Assembly (NCBI RefSeq): GCF_023715655.1
Contig: NZ_JAMBON010000004.1
Location: 80,043-144,042 of the forward strand
DNA: 64,000 nt
From: Oceanobacillus luteolus
GTDB lineage: Bacteria; Bacillota; Bacilli; Bacillales; Amphibacillaceae
Direction: 5' to 3'
This document shows, in pieces, positions 56,178-64,000 of this stretch (position 1 is its first letter; each line of letters starts with the position of its first letter). The notes beneath the pieces are model-generated. The model worked only from the letters and a program-made list of their open reading frames with translations, ran no database searches and was not told the origin of the DNA. A program made the translations under genes and the position numbers.

Positions 56178-56361
56178 CATTGTCGTTGTCACACTTTTTA
56201 GTTTAATAAATAAACTTAATTTTTTTCTGATTTTTTTATTTTCTGAGGGCTATCGTAGTACGTTTCGTTTGAAGCATTCTCATATTTTCCAAGAAATTGT
56301 CATCACTGTTAAACATATAGTATTTTAGGATTTTCACGTACCGGAGACATTTATTTTAAAA
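56178..56361. other. AT-rich gap between the ilvD terminator and ilvB control region
   Basis: About 180 bases of T-rich sequence. Two CTGA-centred tracts at 56230-56255 look superficially like CodY boxes but match at only about 10 of 15 positions. No other signal seen. Confidence 0.4.
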
Positions 56362-56398
56362 CAAAAAAATAACCCAGGAATTCACCCTGGGTTATTTT
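56362..56398 (-). terminator. Terminator of ilvD
   Basis: AATAACCCAGG and CCTGGGTTATT form a perfect 11-bp stem with a six-base loop, followed by TTTTTTTG on the minus strand. Confidence 0.94.
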
Positions 56399-56404
56399 CT
56401 ATCT

Positions 56405-58087
56405 TTAGCGATTTAAGTAATCCGTGACAGCACCTTTTGATGCACTAGTCACATTATGTGCATATTTACCCAATACGCCTTTTTTATAAAGCGGTGGCGC
56501 TACCCACTCGCTGCGGCGTCTTTCTATTTCTTCTTCGGACACATCGAAAGAAAGTACCATTTCTTCCGTATCGACAGTCACCATATCTCCCTCTCGAAGC
56601 AAAGCAATCGGACCGCCAACTTGAGCTTCTGGCGCAATATGACCTACCACCAAGCCGTGAGTCCCGCCAGAAAAACGTCCATCCGTTAAGAGTGCTACTT
56701 TCTCTCCAAGCCCTTTACCTACTAGTATACTAGAAATGGATAACATTTCCGGCATTCCTGGACCACCTTTTGGACCGACATAACGAATGACAAGAACGTC
56801 CCCTTCTTTGATCTCGTCATTCATGACAGCTTTCGTTGCAGCTTCCTCTGTATCAAATACACGAGCTGGACCTGTATGGCGAGTAACTTTAACTCCAGAT
56901 ACTTTCGCAACTGATCCTTCAGGAGATAGGTTACCTTTCAGAACAATCAATGGTCCATCCTTTCGTTTTGGTTTATCAAGAGGCATGATTACCTGTTGCC
57001 CCTCCGCCAGATCAGGGACATCTTTTAAGTTTTCAGCCAATGTTTTCCCAGTGACTGTCAAACAATCACCATGCAAATAGCCGTTTTCTAGTAATAATTT
57101 CATAACAGCTGGAACTCCGCCAACTTTGTACAAATCTTGGAAAACGTATTTTCCACTAGGTTTCAAATCTGCTAAATGCGGTACTTCTTTCTGGATGCGT
57201 GCAAAATCATCAATCGTTAGATCAACTTCAATGGCATGCGCAATCGCAAGCAAATGAAGGATCGCGTTGGTAGAACCACCAAGTGCCATTACGACAACAA
57301 TAGCATTTTCAAACGCTTCTTTTGTCATAATGTCTTTCGGGAAGATACGTTTCTCTATTAATTTATAGACTGCTTTACCTGCTTCTTTCGAGTCGATCCA
57401 CTTATCTTTAGACTCAGCCGGATGAGATGAGCTTCCAGGTAAACTCATTCCAAGTGCTTCTACCGCGGATGCCATCGTATTTGCTGTATACATTCCGCCA
57501 CAAGCACCTGCACCAGGACAGGCTGCACATTCAATATCCCTTAATTCGTCATCACTTATTTCACCTTTATTATTTTTTCCGACACCTTCAAATACAGAAA
57601 CGAGATCAATATCTTTTCCGTTCAGATTCCCCGGAGAAATCGTTCCACCGTAAACAAAGACGGAAGGAATTTCGGCATTAGCTATTGCAATCATACAGCC
57701 AGGGATATTTTTATCACATCCACCAAATGCAACGAGCCCGTCCAAGTTCTCAGCACCAACTACGGTTTCAATCGAGTCGGCGATGATTTCCCGACTTGGC
57801 AGGGAGTAACGCATGCCTTGTGTACCCATGGAAATACCATCTGATACCGTGATGGTGTGGAAAAGAAACGGTACTGCTCCAGCCTCACGCACCCCTTCTC
57901 TTGCATTTTTTGCTAGAGATCCTAGATGGACGTTACATGGGGTGACATCACTTTCCGAATCGGCAACCCCAACCATTGGTTTTTTAAAATCTTCATCAGT
58001 AAGTCCTACTGCCCGGAGCATCGCCCGGTTTGGTGAGCGCATTTTACCATCAAATGCTTGACTCTTTATTCTTAGATCCTTTGTCAT
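56405..58087 (-). CDS. ilvD: Dihydroxy-acid dehydratase
   Basis: 560 residues from the ATG at 58087 (AAGGGTGGAG upstream; the earlier in-frame ATG has no RBS). Fe-S cysteines are in [16 protein letters not shown] and [16 protein letters not shown]. It dehydrates the dihydroxy acids in valine and isoleucine synthesis. It is a separate unit ahead of the ilvB operon on the same strand, with its own promoter and terminator. Confidence 0.95.
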   Translation of the reverse strand: MTKDLRIKSQAFDGKMRSPNRAMLRAVGLTDEDFKKPMVGVADSESDVTPCNVHLGSLAKNAREGVREAGAVPFLFHTITVSDGISMGTQGMRYSLPSREIIADSIETVVGAENLDGLVAFGGCDKNIPGCMIAIANAEIPSVFVYGGTISPGNLNGKDIDLVSVFEGVGKNNKGEISDDELRDIECAACPGAGACGGMYTANTMASAVEALGMSLPGSSSHPAESKDKWIDSKEAGKAVYKLIEKRIFPKDIMTKEAFENAIVVVMALGGSTNAILHLLAIAHAIEVDLTIDDFARIQKEVPHLADLKPSGKYVFQDLYKVGGVPAVMKLLLENGYLHGDCLTVTGKTLAENLKDVPDLAEGQQVIMPLDKPKRKDGPLIVLKGNLSPEGSVAKVSGVKVTRHTGPARVFDTEEAATKAVMNDEIKEGDVLVIRYVGPKGGPGMPEMLSISSILVGKGLGEKVALLTDGRFSGGTHGLVVGHIAPEAQVGGPIALLREGDMVTVDTEEMVLSFDVSEEEIERRRSEWVAPPLYKKGVLGKYAHNVTSASKGAVTDYLNR

Positions 58088-58114
58088 TTTTTCTCCACCC
58101 TTCATTTTCGAATC

Positions 58115-58143
58115 ATTATAAGATTAATTTTCAAATATTTCAA
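58115..58143 (-). promoter_or_regulatory. ilvD promoter with CodY-like box in the spacer
   Basis: TTGAAA (58138-58143), 17 bases, TATAAT (58115-58120). The spacer region at 58126-58140 (plus strand AATTTTCAAATATTT) matches the CodY consensus at 12 of 15. In AT-rich DNA this level can arise by chance. Confidence 0.65.
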
Positions 58144-58235
58144 TGTATTATTTTGTTTTACGCTTTAGTAAACTCTCGAAATAAGTCGACAAATCAAGCA
58201 TTTTGACGCACTGAAAATTTTTTCCTTCCAAAAGA

Positions 58236-58271
58236 AAAATCGTGTTGTCCTGAACGAACAACACGATTTAT
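58236..58271 (-). terminator. Terminator of the HAD-IA gene
   Basis: AAATCGTGTTGT and ACAACACGATTT form a perfect 12-bp stem with a nine-base loop, then TTCTTTTGG on the minus strand. Confidence 0.9.
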
Positions 58272-59059
58272 TATGAATTTATACGATCGAGTAAAGGCAA
58301 AAGGTCCATCAACTCATTTATTTCATATTCGGGCCTCACTTTTTCAGCTATAGCTCCTTTTCGATTAATCCAAACCGAAGTGATTCCTGTCCTCACTGCT
58401 CCTAGAATATCTGTATTTAGATTATCCCCTACCATCAGCACATCTTCTTTATCTTTTTCCACTAACTCTAAAACATGTTCAAAGATAGATGTATCTGGTT
58501 TCCCTCTACCAAATTCTCCAGAGATCACAATATGTTCAAAATATGGTGCGAGGGTTGGAGTAAGCTCAAGTTTTAAGTTTTGAAGTGCAGGAGAACCATT
58601 CGTCAATAAAACCATTTCATACTTGTCTTTTAACGCATCAAGTAATTGAATAGTATCCAGATAAAGTCTAGCAGTCTTTTTTCTCATCTCTGGAAAAGTT
58701 TCACCAAGCTCTTCTCCAAAGGCCGGATCATCAACCCCTAAATCTTCCAAACCCTTGGTCCATGAATCCTTACGGTATGTCGGCGCCAATTTTCGTAGTT
58801 CAGGGAACATCCCACCTTCATCTGGAAATTCTCCCCAAAGCCCTTCAAATGGATTGATGCCAATCATCTTTGTAAATTCATATGTAGGATAATCCGCATA
58901 TATTATTCTCGCATTCGCTCTTACCCGCTCTTCCAGTTCCTGAGGATCTAGATTATATTTCTCCGCAGCAACATTACAAGTCTCTTCAAAAGCATCTTTT
59001 ACACTCTTTTCATCCCAAAGCAATGTATCATCAAGATCAAAAATTATTGTCTTAATCAC
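58271..59059 (-). CDS. HAD-IA family phosphatase (YjjG-like)
   Basis: 262 residues. Motif I IFDLDDTLLWDE with the double Asp, motif II LLTNGSP, and motifs III/IV KPDTSIF and VGDNLNTDILGA are typical of HAD-IA nucleotidases and related phosphatases. The GTG start has AAGGGAG upstream. Function by analogy: house-cleaning dephosphorylation of pyrimidine-like nucleotides; not proven. Monocistronic. Confidence 0.88.
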   Translation of the reverse strand: MIKTIIFDLDDTLLWDEKSVKDAFEETCNVAAEKYNLDPQELEERVRANARIIYADYPTYEFTKMIGINPFEGLWGEFPDEGGMFPELRKLAPTYRKDSWTKGLEDLGVDDPAFGEELGETFPEMRKKTARLYLDTIQLLDALKDKYEMVLLTNGSPALQNLKLELTPTLAPYFEHIVISGEFGRGKPDTSIFEHVLELVEKDKEDVLMVGDNLNTDILGAVRTGITSVWINRKGAIAEKVRPEYEINELMDLLPLLDRINS

Positions 59060-59283
59060 AACTTCTTCTCCCTTCGTATAGTTCCGATACTTTTACTCTA
59101 GCATAATATCGATTTAGGTTCACTTGGCAATATATTATAAGTGCTAAATGGTGAAATGTTATCGAATATCACTTCATCATCCTCACTAGCGCTATATATC
59201 AACGATTATTCAACTATTTTTAGAAAGATTCATCTATGCATGTAAAACTACTGAATAAACAATAAACTTAAAAAAATAGCCTC

Positions 59284-59312
59284 TTGCCAAATTTCAAAAA
59301 ATATCTTATGAT
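59284..59312 (+). promoter_or_regulatory. ilvE promoter with CodY-like box
   Basis: TTGCCA (59284-59289), 17 bases, TATGAT (59307-59312). Within it AAATTTCAAAAAATA (59289-59303) matches the CodY consensus at 12 of 15, the same layout as at ilvD. Confidence 0.65.
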
Positions 59313-59345
59313 TAAGAGAACTTTTCAGGATAAGGAGATAGAGAT

Positions 59346-60440
59346 ATGGAAGAACAGTCAATACAAGTTGAGTTGAGCACAGCAAAGAAGGAAAAACCAC
59401 AGACTGATCAATTAGAATTTGGCAGAACATTTACGGATCACATGTTTGTGATGGATTATTCTGTTACGGACGGGTGGCATAATGCTAAAATTCTACCATA
59501 TCAGCCAATTTCGGTTGACCCTGCTGCAATGATTTTTCATTATGGACAATCGGTTTTTGAAGGATTAAAGGCATTCCGTACTCCATCTGGTGAGGTTCAG
59601 CTGTTTCGTCCTAGAAAAAACTTTGAAAGAATGAACAAATCAAATGAGCGCCTTGTAATTCCTCCAATTGATGAGGATTTTGTTTTACAAGCACTGAAAA
59701 AACTAATTGAAATTGATCAAGATTGGGTACCGGATACGGAAGGGACTTCACTTTACATTCGCCCATTTGTTTTTGCAACGGAGCCGTTTTTAGGCGTCGC
59801 CCCATCTCATCAATATAAATTTATGATCATCCTATCCCCGGTCGGATCTTACTATAAAGAAGGCATCAATCCGGTGAAAATCGCTGTGGAAGACACTTAT
59901 GTGCGCGCGGTTAAAGGTGGAACAGGAGAGGCTAAAACTGGCGGTAACTATGCTTCAAGCCTTATCGCTCAAGAAGTGGTCTCCAAAAAAGGATATACTC
60001 AAGTGCTCTGGTTGGATGGAGTGGAGAAAAAATACATTGAAGAAGTTGGTAGTATGAACGTCTTCTTCAAGATTGATGGAGAAGTTGTAACTCCGAAATT
60101 GAATGGAAGTATTCTAGCGGGGGTAACTCGAGATTCGGTCATTCAATTGTTGAAACACTGGGACGTTCCAGTCGTCGAACGCAGAATAGGCATGCAGGAA
60201 CTCGCAGATGCCCATGAGGCCGGATTACTTGAAGAAGCATTCGGTTCCGGAACAGCTGCAGTCATTTCACCAATTGGTGCGTTAGGATGGAATGGAAAAG
60301 AGTACACCATCAACGGTGGAAAAACGGGTGAAATTTCTAAGAGGATATACGATACGATCACGGGCATCCAATACGGAAAACTCGAAGATCCACTAAACTG
60401 GGTGGAGCCCATCACTAGTAAAGCAAAAGTTAATCAATAA
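59346..60440 (+). CDS. ilvE: Branched-chain amino acid aminotransferase
   Basis: 364 residues, fold-type IV PLP enzyme of the long (IlvE II, eukaryotic-like) subgroup. Lys in VKGGTGEAKTGGNYA region is the PLP anchor area, and EVGSMNVFFKIDG and GSGTAAVISPIG are typical motifs. Last step of leucine, isoleucine and valine synthesis with glutamate. AAGGAGATAGAG precedes the ATG. Confidence 0.93.
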   Translation: MEEQSIQVELSTAKKEKPQTDQLEFGRTFTDHMFVMDYSVTDGWHNAKILPYQPISVDPAAMIFHYGQSVFEGLKAFRTPSGEVQLFRPRKNFERMNKSNERLVIPPIDEDFVLQALKKLIEIDQDWVPDTEGTSLYIRPFVFATEPFLGVAPSHQYKFMIILSPVGSYYKEGINPVKIAVEDTYVRAVKGGTGEAKTGGNYASSLIAQEVVSKKGYTQVLWLDGVEKKYIEEVGSMNVFFKIDGEVVTPKLNGSILAGVTRDSVIQLLKHWDVPVVERRIGMQELADAHEAGLLEEAFGSGTAAVISPIGALGWNGKEYTINGGKTGEISKRIYDTITGIQYGKLEDPLNWVEPITSKAKVNQ

Positions 60441-60462
60441 TCTAAAAAGTTAACTCTGATAA

Positions 60463-60497
60463 TAAATCTCTAGCATTCATGCTAGAGATTTTTTTAA
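60463..60497 (+). terminator. Terminator of ilvE
   Basis: AAATCTCTAGCA and TGCTAGAGATTT form a perfect 12-bp stem with a four-base TTCA loop and T-run. Confidence 0.95.
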
Positions 60498-60519
60498 TGT
60501 TATAACAATTTCTCTACTA

Positions 60520-60546
60520 TTTACGTCATTCGTAGTGAATGGTAAA
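60520..60546. promoter_or_regulatory. Interrupted palindrome upstream of YitT-type gene
   Basis: TTTAC-gt-CATTC-gtagt-GAATG-GTAAA, two nested five-base inverted repeats. It may be an operator; no promoter hexamers are clear. Confidence 0.35.
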
Positions 60547-60591
60547 GTAGATACGGTAGAATATAACATTAAACTTCACACTTTGGAGGTC

Positions 60592-60694
60592 TTCCTAACG
60601 CCTTCACAACTTGTTAGTGAATCAAAATCAGTTTTTACGGTCTGCTTCCCTTCACACATATGCTGGAATATTACAGACCGTTAATGCGTAGGAA
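60592..60694 (+). ncRNA. Candidate structured leader (three-way junction) before YitT-type gene
   Basis: An outer stem TTCCTA(A)CGC (60592-60601) with GCGTAGGAA (60686-60694), nine pairs and one bulged A, encloses a hairpin TTCAC/GTGAA (60603-60621) and a longer hairpin ACGGTCTG/CAGACCGT (60637-60681) with an inner TTCC/GGAA. The closing strand abuts the ribosome binding site AAGGA of the next gene, so folding could block translation. I cannot match it to a riboswitch class I know. Confidence 0.5.
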
Positions 60695-60706
60695 AGGAAA
60701 ACTTGG

Positions 60707-61564
60707 ATGCATACAAAAAATCAACTACTACAATATTACTACATCATCCTTGGTGCAACGATCGTTGGTTTAACGTACAATATGTTCCTGTTACCAGCAA
60801 AACTCGCAGCAGGCGGAATATCCGGCATCAGTACCTTGCTGTTTGAATTGTACCATGTCAGTCCAGCACTAGTTCAATTTGCAATTAATATACCGATTTT
60901 TCTTATTGGCTGGATAACAATGGGAAAAGATTTCAGCTGGAAAACATTGCTTGGAACATTTTGGGTGCCATTTATTATCTATCTGACCGAAGATATACCA
61001 CTAACGGTCACTAATCCATTGCTTAGCGCTATTTACGGTGGGATTCTTCTCGGTGTAGGACTAGGAATAGTTTATAAAGGAAATGGATCCACTGGTGGAA
61101 CGGCAGCAATCGCCCAAATCATGAAACGATTTACAAATATATCAAGTGGTTACGCCCAATTTATTGTGGATGGACTTGTTGTCATCACATCCATATTTGT
61201 ATTCAGCTTGGAGCTCACATTATTCGCTTTAATGACCATCTTTATTTGTAGCAAGGCAATTGATTTTGTACAGTTGCGCACTTCCGCAACCAAATTGATT
61301 GTCATCATCACCAAGGAAGAAGAGAAAATTCAACAGATTATCCGTGATGAAATTGACCGAGGGTTGACGAAAGTCCGGTCCGTCGGAGGCTATTACAACC
61401 AAGATCAGACGATGCTTCTCTGCGTTACGGAGCAGCATGAGGCTGTAACATTAAAGAAAATCCTCCAAAAAGAAACTCCCGAAGCTTTTGTGATTTTCAT
61501 CAATGCTTCAGAAATCCTTGGACGTGGATTCTCCATTGATAAATATTACGGACAAAAATTGTAA
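60707..61564 (+). CDS. YitT-family membrane protein with DUF2179 domain
   Basis: 285 residues: six TM helices (about 10-185) with the family motif LPAKLAAGGISGISTLLFELYH and GSTGGTAAIAQIM, then a cytoplasmic DUF2179 domain (about 200-285; VIITKEEEKIQQIIRDEIDRGLTKVRSVGGYY..TMLLCV). YitT/YvjA/YpjC paralogues in bacilli are of unknown transport role; the tail resembles a ligand-binding ACT-like fold. AGGAAAGGA precedes the ATG at 60707 within the structured leader described. Confidence 0.88.
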   Translation: MHTKNQLLQYYYIILGATIVGLTYNMFLLPAKLAAGGISGISTLLFELYHVSPALVQFAINIPIFLIGWITMGKDFSWKTLLGTFWVPFIIYLTEDIPLTVTNPLLSAIYGGILLGVGLGIVYKGNGSTGGTAAIAQIMKRFTNISSGYAQFIVDGLVVITSIFVFSLELTLFALMTIFICSKAIDFVQLRTSATKLIVIITKEEEKIQQIIRDEIDRGLTKVRSVGGYYNQDQTMLLCVTEQHEAVTLKKILQKETPEAFVIFINASEILGRGFSIDKYYGQKL

Positions 61565-61670
61565 AACTGGTACTCTAATAAGAGGTACCAGTTTTTCTAT
61601 TATTTAAGATGAAGTTTCATTGATTTTTGCGTCTTTTCCAATAACCTTACGAATTATATCAGCTTTCAAC

Positions 61671-62624
61671 CTATGATTTGTAACTGACATTGTTTACAAA
61701 GTTCTCATAAGCAAAGCCTTTTACTGTTTCTTCTGAGTAATACTTTAGCAGCTCGTTAATTAAGTTTGGAAATTCCCCGGCATGGCTTAAATCGTCGACA
61801 AAATTATCAATGCCATCAAAGTCTGACCCGAAACCGATATGTTTCACTCCTCCTAAAGAACAAATATGGTCAATATGCTTAATTAAATCCGAGATAGTTG
61901 CCGTATTACTGTCTTCTTTAATAAATGGTGGGTTGAATACAAGGTGAAGAAAACCACCTCTCTCGATCAATGCCTTTATCGCTTCATCAGGCAAGTTTCT
62001 TGGATGATTGCAAATTGCACGGGCATTGGAATGACTAGCGAATGGATATTTTGCGACATCAAGAACATCCCAGAATGCTCTATCAGATAGATGGGAAACA
62101 TCGGTTAAGATGCCATTCTCATTATTAAGAGCAACCACTTCCTTGCCTAAAGATGTCAGCCCCCCTCCTCTTGGTTCTCCTTGTCCATCTGCGCATAGAT
62201 TGGCATTGTTCCAAGTAAGTCCGACAGAGAGTACACCCAGGCGGTAAAGGGTTTCCAGCTTCATTAAGTCATTGCCGATACAATCCGCCCCCTCTAAAGT
62301 AAGCACCGCCCCTATCTCACCGGGTTTAAGATTTTTAAATTCGGAAAAACTTCTAATATGCTTCATCTCAGGATTTTTCCCTAATATTTCAGTATAAAAA
62401 AGATCCACTTGTTCCAGGGCATGCTGCCATTGTTCTGTGGTAGGAACATCAGGCAAGATAAAAATCGCAAAAAATTGTACCTTAACGCCTCCTGCAATTA
62501 GGCGTTGTACGTTCGTTTCTAATTCAGGTGCATTACGGAATTCAAGCGGTCCATCAAATTCAATTTCCCTCTTTGCCATCTGCATTTTCCAAAGTGCGTC
62601 ACAGTGCGTATCAATTATTTTCAT
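61671..62624 (-). CDS. M19-family membrane-type dipeptidase
   Basis: 317 residues from the ATG at 62624 (GGGGGATGATT upstream). Zinc-binding DTHCDAL at the N-terminus, Glu in LTLEGAD, His in LTDVSHL and SHSNAR..NHPRNL, and HIGFGSDFDG near residue 250 fit the TIM-barrel renal-dipeptidase family, which cleaves a broad set of dipeptides. No signal peptide; cytoplasmic. It would suit the peptide uptake genes of the window. Confidence 0.9.
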   Translation of the reverse strand: MKIIDTHCDALWKMQMAKREIEFDGPLEFRNAPELETNVQRLIAGGVKVQFFAIFILPDVPTTEQWQHALEQVDLFYTEILGKNPEMKHIRSFSEFKNLKPGEIGAVLTLEGADCIGNDLMKLETLYRLGVLSVGLTWNNANLCADGQGEPRGGGLTSLGKEVVALNNENGILTDVSHLSDRAFWDVLDVAKYPFASHSNARAICNHPRNLPDEAIKALIERGGFLHLVFNPPFIKEDSNTATISDLIKHIDHICSLGGVKHIGFGSDFDGIDNFVDDLSHAGEFPNLINELLKYYSEETVKGFAYENFVNNVSYKS

Positions 62625-62766
62625 AATCATCCCCCTATCCTCTTCCCCGAAAGAATAACACTATTTAAAATAATTAATCAACCCAGAAGAGTAATTCGAC
62701 AAAAATCGATGGATATATCCAAATAATGAATAATTTGCTAAAATGAAAAAAAGGAGTGTGGATGAC

Positions 62767-63783
62767 TTGCAGCAATATAACGAAAAAGACTTTAATCAGG
62801 CATTTGAAGAAGAGACTGCCCAAGTGAATGCTGAACTCGATAAAGAAATCTTATTTGCGATGATTGGTGATGTCAACACAGGAAAGTCATCAACCATCAA
62901 TCAGCTAGTTGGTGATGAGGTTGCTCAAGTCGGCGCAAGACCGGGAGAAACAACGGGAATCGATCGTTATGTATACCGTGAGAAGATTGTTTTCGTCGAT
63001 ACACCTGGACTAGATGATATTCAAACCAAAAACTCGGAAGAAACGTTAAAATTTTTTAAGCAAGCCGATGTCGTTTTATTTTTCCTCAATGCTGCGGGGA
63101 CAGTATTATCGGAGGGGGAATTGCGCTCCTTTGAATCCATTCGAAAAACGAATAAAGATATCATCTTCGTGTTGAATAAGATAGATGCGGCGGAAGATAT
63201 TCCAGGACTTGTCAGTTATATCAAAGAACATACAGGTTCCCGGTTCAAGGTGGTGCCAATATCCTCTAGAACCGGAGAGAATATCGACAAATTACGAAAT
63301 GAGATTTTGGATATCCTGAAAAAAAAGCATAAAGAAATCCAATTTGCAAGACTGATTAAGGAGAAATCATCGACCGCCAATAAGTGGATTATTGGTGCAT
63401 CCGGGTCTGCAGCAGCAATCGGCGCAGTGCCTATTCCGGGTTCCGATTTTGTACCTTTGACCGGGATTCAGGTTGGATTAATGGTTAGACTTGCAGCACT
63501 TTATGAAAAACCACTATCTAAAGCAAAGGCGAAGGAATTGATATTAGCGACAATCACGGGAAATATCGGAAAAACACTATTTCGACAAGTCGTTAAATTC
63601 GTGCCAGGAGCAGGGTCTGTAGCTGGTGGAAGTATTGCGGGCGGGATGACGTTGGCCCTCGGATACGCTGTAAAACATGCATATGAAAATGATATTGAAC
63701 TAGATGCTAAAACATTAAAATCACTATATGAATATTTTAAAGACAAAAAGCAAAAGAAAGAAGTCGGACAATCCTCAGATTGA
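62767..63783 (+). CDS. Era-like GTPase with C-terminal DUF697
   Basis: 338 residues from the TTG at 62767 (AAAAGGAG upstream about ten bases; earlier in-frame ATG/GTG codons overlap the RBS). GTPase motifs are G1 GDVNTGKSS, G3 FVDTPGL, G4 NKID and G5 ISSRTG. The C-terminal part, SGSAAAIGAVPIPGSDFVPLTGIQVGLMVRLAALY and GAGSVAGGSIAGGMTLALGYAVKHAY, is a DUF697/YcjF-like membrane-associated region with two hydrophobic hairpins. Such proteins are linked to membrane stress; function is undefined. Confidence 0.85.
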   Translation: MQQYNEKDFNQAFEEETAQVNAELDKEILFAMIGDVNTGKSSTINQLVGDEVAQVGARPGETTGIDRYVYREKIVFVDTPGLDDIQTKNSEETLKFFKQADVVLFFLNAAGTVLSEGELRSFESIRKTNKDIIFVLNKIDAAEDIPGLVSYIKEHTGSRFKVVPISSRTGENIDKLRNEILDILKKKHKEIQFARLIKEKSSTANKWIIGASGSAAAIGAVPIPGSDFVPLTGIQVGLMVRLAALYEKPLSKAKAKELILATITGNIGKTLFRQVVKFVPGAGSVAGGSIAGGMTLALGYAVKHAYENDIELDAKTLKSLYEYFKDKKQKKEVGQSSD

Positions 63784-64000
63784 TCCGTTAATTGTTAAGA
63801 CCTGCGGTGATATGTCAAGAGTAAAATAAATGATTATTGAGTTATCAAGGTTCAATTATCTTAAAAAAGGCAACACTAAACTAACCCAGTAATATTTACA
63901 GAATTTACTGGATATTGTCAGAAGGATTTAGAAGCTAATCATGCTTCATGTATGTACGCTCCTTTCGGCGTGTAAATTTGGTTTTTGCGTAGTAGCGCAT
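63784..64000. other. Right-edge gene-free stretch, possible mobile-element end
   Basis: 217 bases with no ORF of note. On the minus strand AAAGGAGCGTACATACATG looks like an RBS and start but stops after three codons, and TTGACATATCACCGC near 63807-63821 reads like an insertion-sequence terminus. No transposase is present and the window ends, so this stays a weak hint. Confidence 0.25.

Noticed and set aside
56215..56260. CodY box upstream of the ilvB promoter
   Set aside because: CTGA-centred T-rich tracts match the consensus at only about 10 of 15 positions, no better than chance in this AT-rich region.

Overview
The window comes from a low-GC, endospore-forming Gram-positive bacterium, most likely a halotolerant member of the Bacillaceae in the Oceanobacillus/Virgibacillus/Ornithinibacillus range. 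The evidence is a CotD-type spore coat protein, a YtaF-type sporulation membrane protein, AGGAGG-type ribosome binding sites with frequent TTG and GTG starts, Bacillus-type T-box, cre and CodY signals, and secreted proteins that are strongly acidic. The genus is an inference; no rRNA or other taxonomic marker lies in the window.

Layout. 1-6.4 kb: end of a short-chain dehydrogenase-like gene, small membrane proteins, a HEPN-like/CBS protein, OsmC, an NRDE protein and cytochrome bd oxidase (cydA, cydB and a 37-codon cydS). 6.5-6.8 kb: tandem repeat array 1. 6.9-10.3 kb: cydDC on the opposite strand. 10.4-16.6 kb: a TetR repressor with a duplicated operator in front of a metallo-beta-lactamase-fold gene, a PC4-like protein, a universal stress protein, a C45 acyltransferase, carbonic anhydrase, an MFS exporter and a YusW lipoprotein. 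16.7-24.6 kb: an AAC(6')-like acetyltransferase, folate one-carbon genes (fhs and 5-formyl-THF cyclo-ligase), ypsA, cotD, an ABC exporter, a PP-loop protein and mscL. 24.7-32.3 kb: SulP permease, cold-shock protein, array 2, ppaC, dinB plus a FAD oxidoreductase, stress protein, YczE, cupin and ferredoxin. 32.5-33.0 kb: array 3. 33.1-40 kb: NERD protein, YtaF, AEC carrier, CvfB, M3 oligopeptidase and a Cof-type HAD. 40-45.9 kb: oligopeptide ABC operon in the order D-F-B-C-A. 46.5-60.4 kb: branched-chain amino acid block (ilvB-ilvH-ilvC-leuA-leuB-leuC-leuD with a trailing threonine dehydratase, ilvD alone, ilvE divergent). 60.5-64 kb: YitT-type membrane protein behind a structured leader, M19 dipeptidase and a DUF697 GTPase.

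How the genes work together. CydABS and CydDC form one respiratory module split over two converging units. The branched-chain amino acid genes, the peptide importer, the oligopeptidase and the dipeptidase fit a nitrogen and amino acid economy. I see CodY-like boxes at the opp, ilvD and ilvE promoters, and a cre site, strong promoter and T-box leader at ilvB.

Most unusual signal. Three intergenic arrays (about 6.50-6.82, 26.99-27.41 and 32.48-33.02 kb) differ in sequence but all repeat at 52 bp, about five helical turns, with an inverted repeat in each unit. Other items worth checking are a candidate three-way-junction leader before the YitT-type gene, a 22-bp perfect inverted operator around the tetR promoter, and a probable one-base frameshift at the 5' end of the threonine dehydratase gene.
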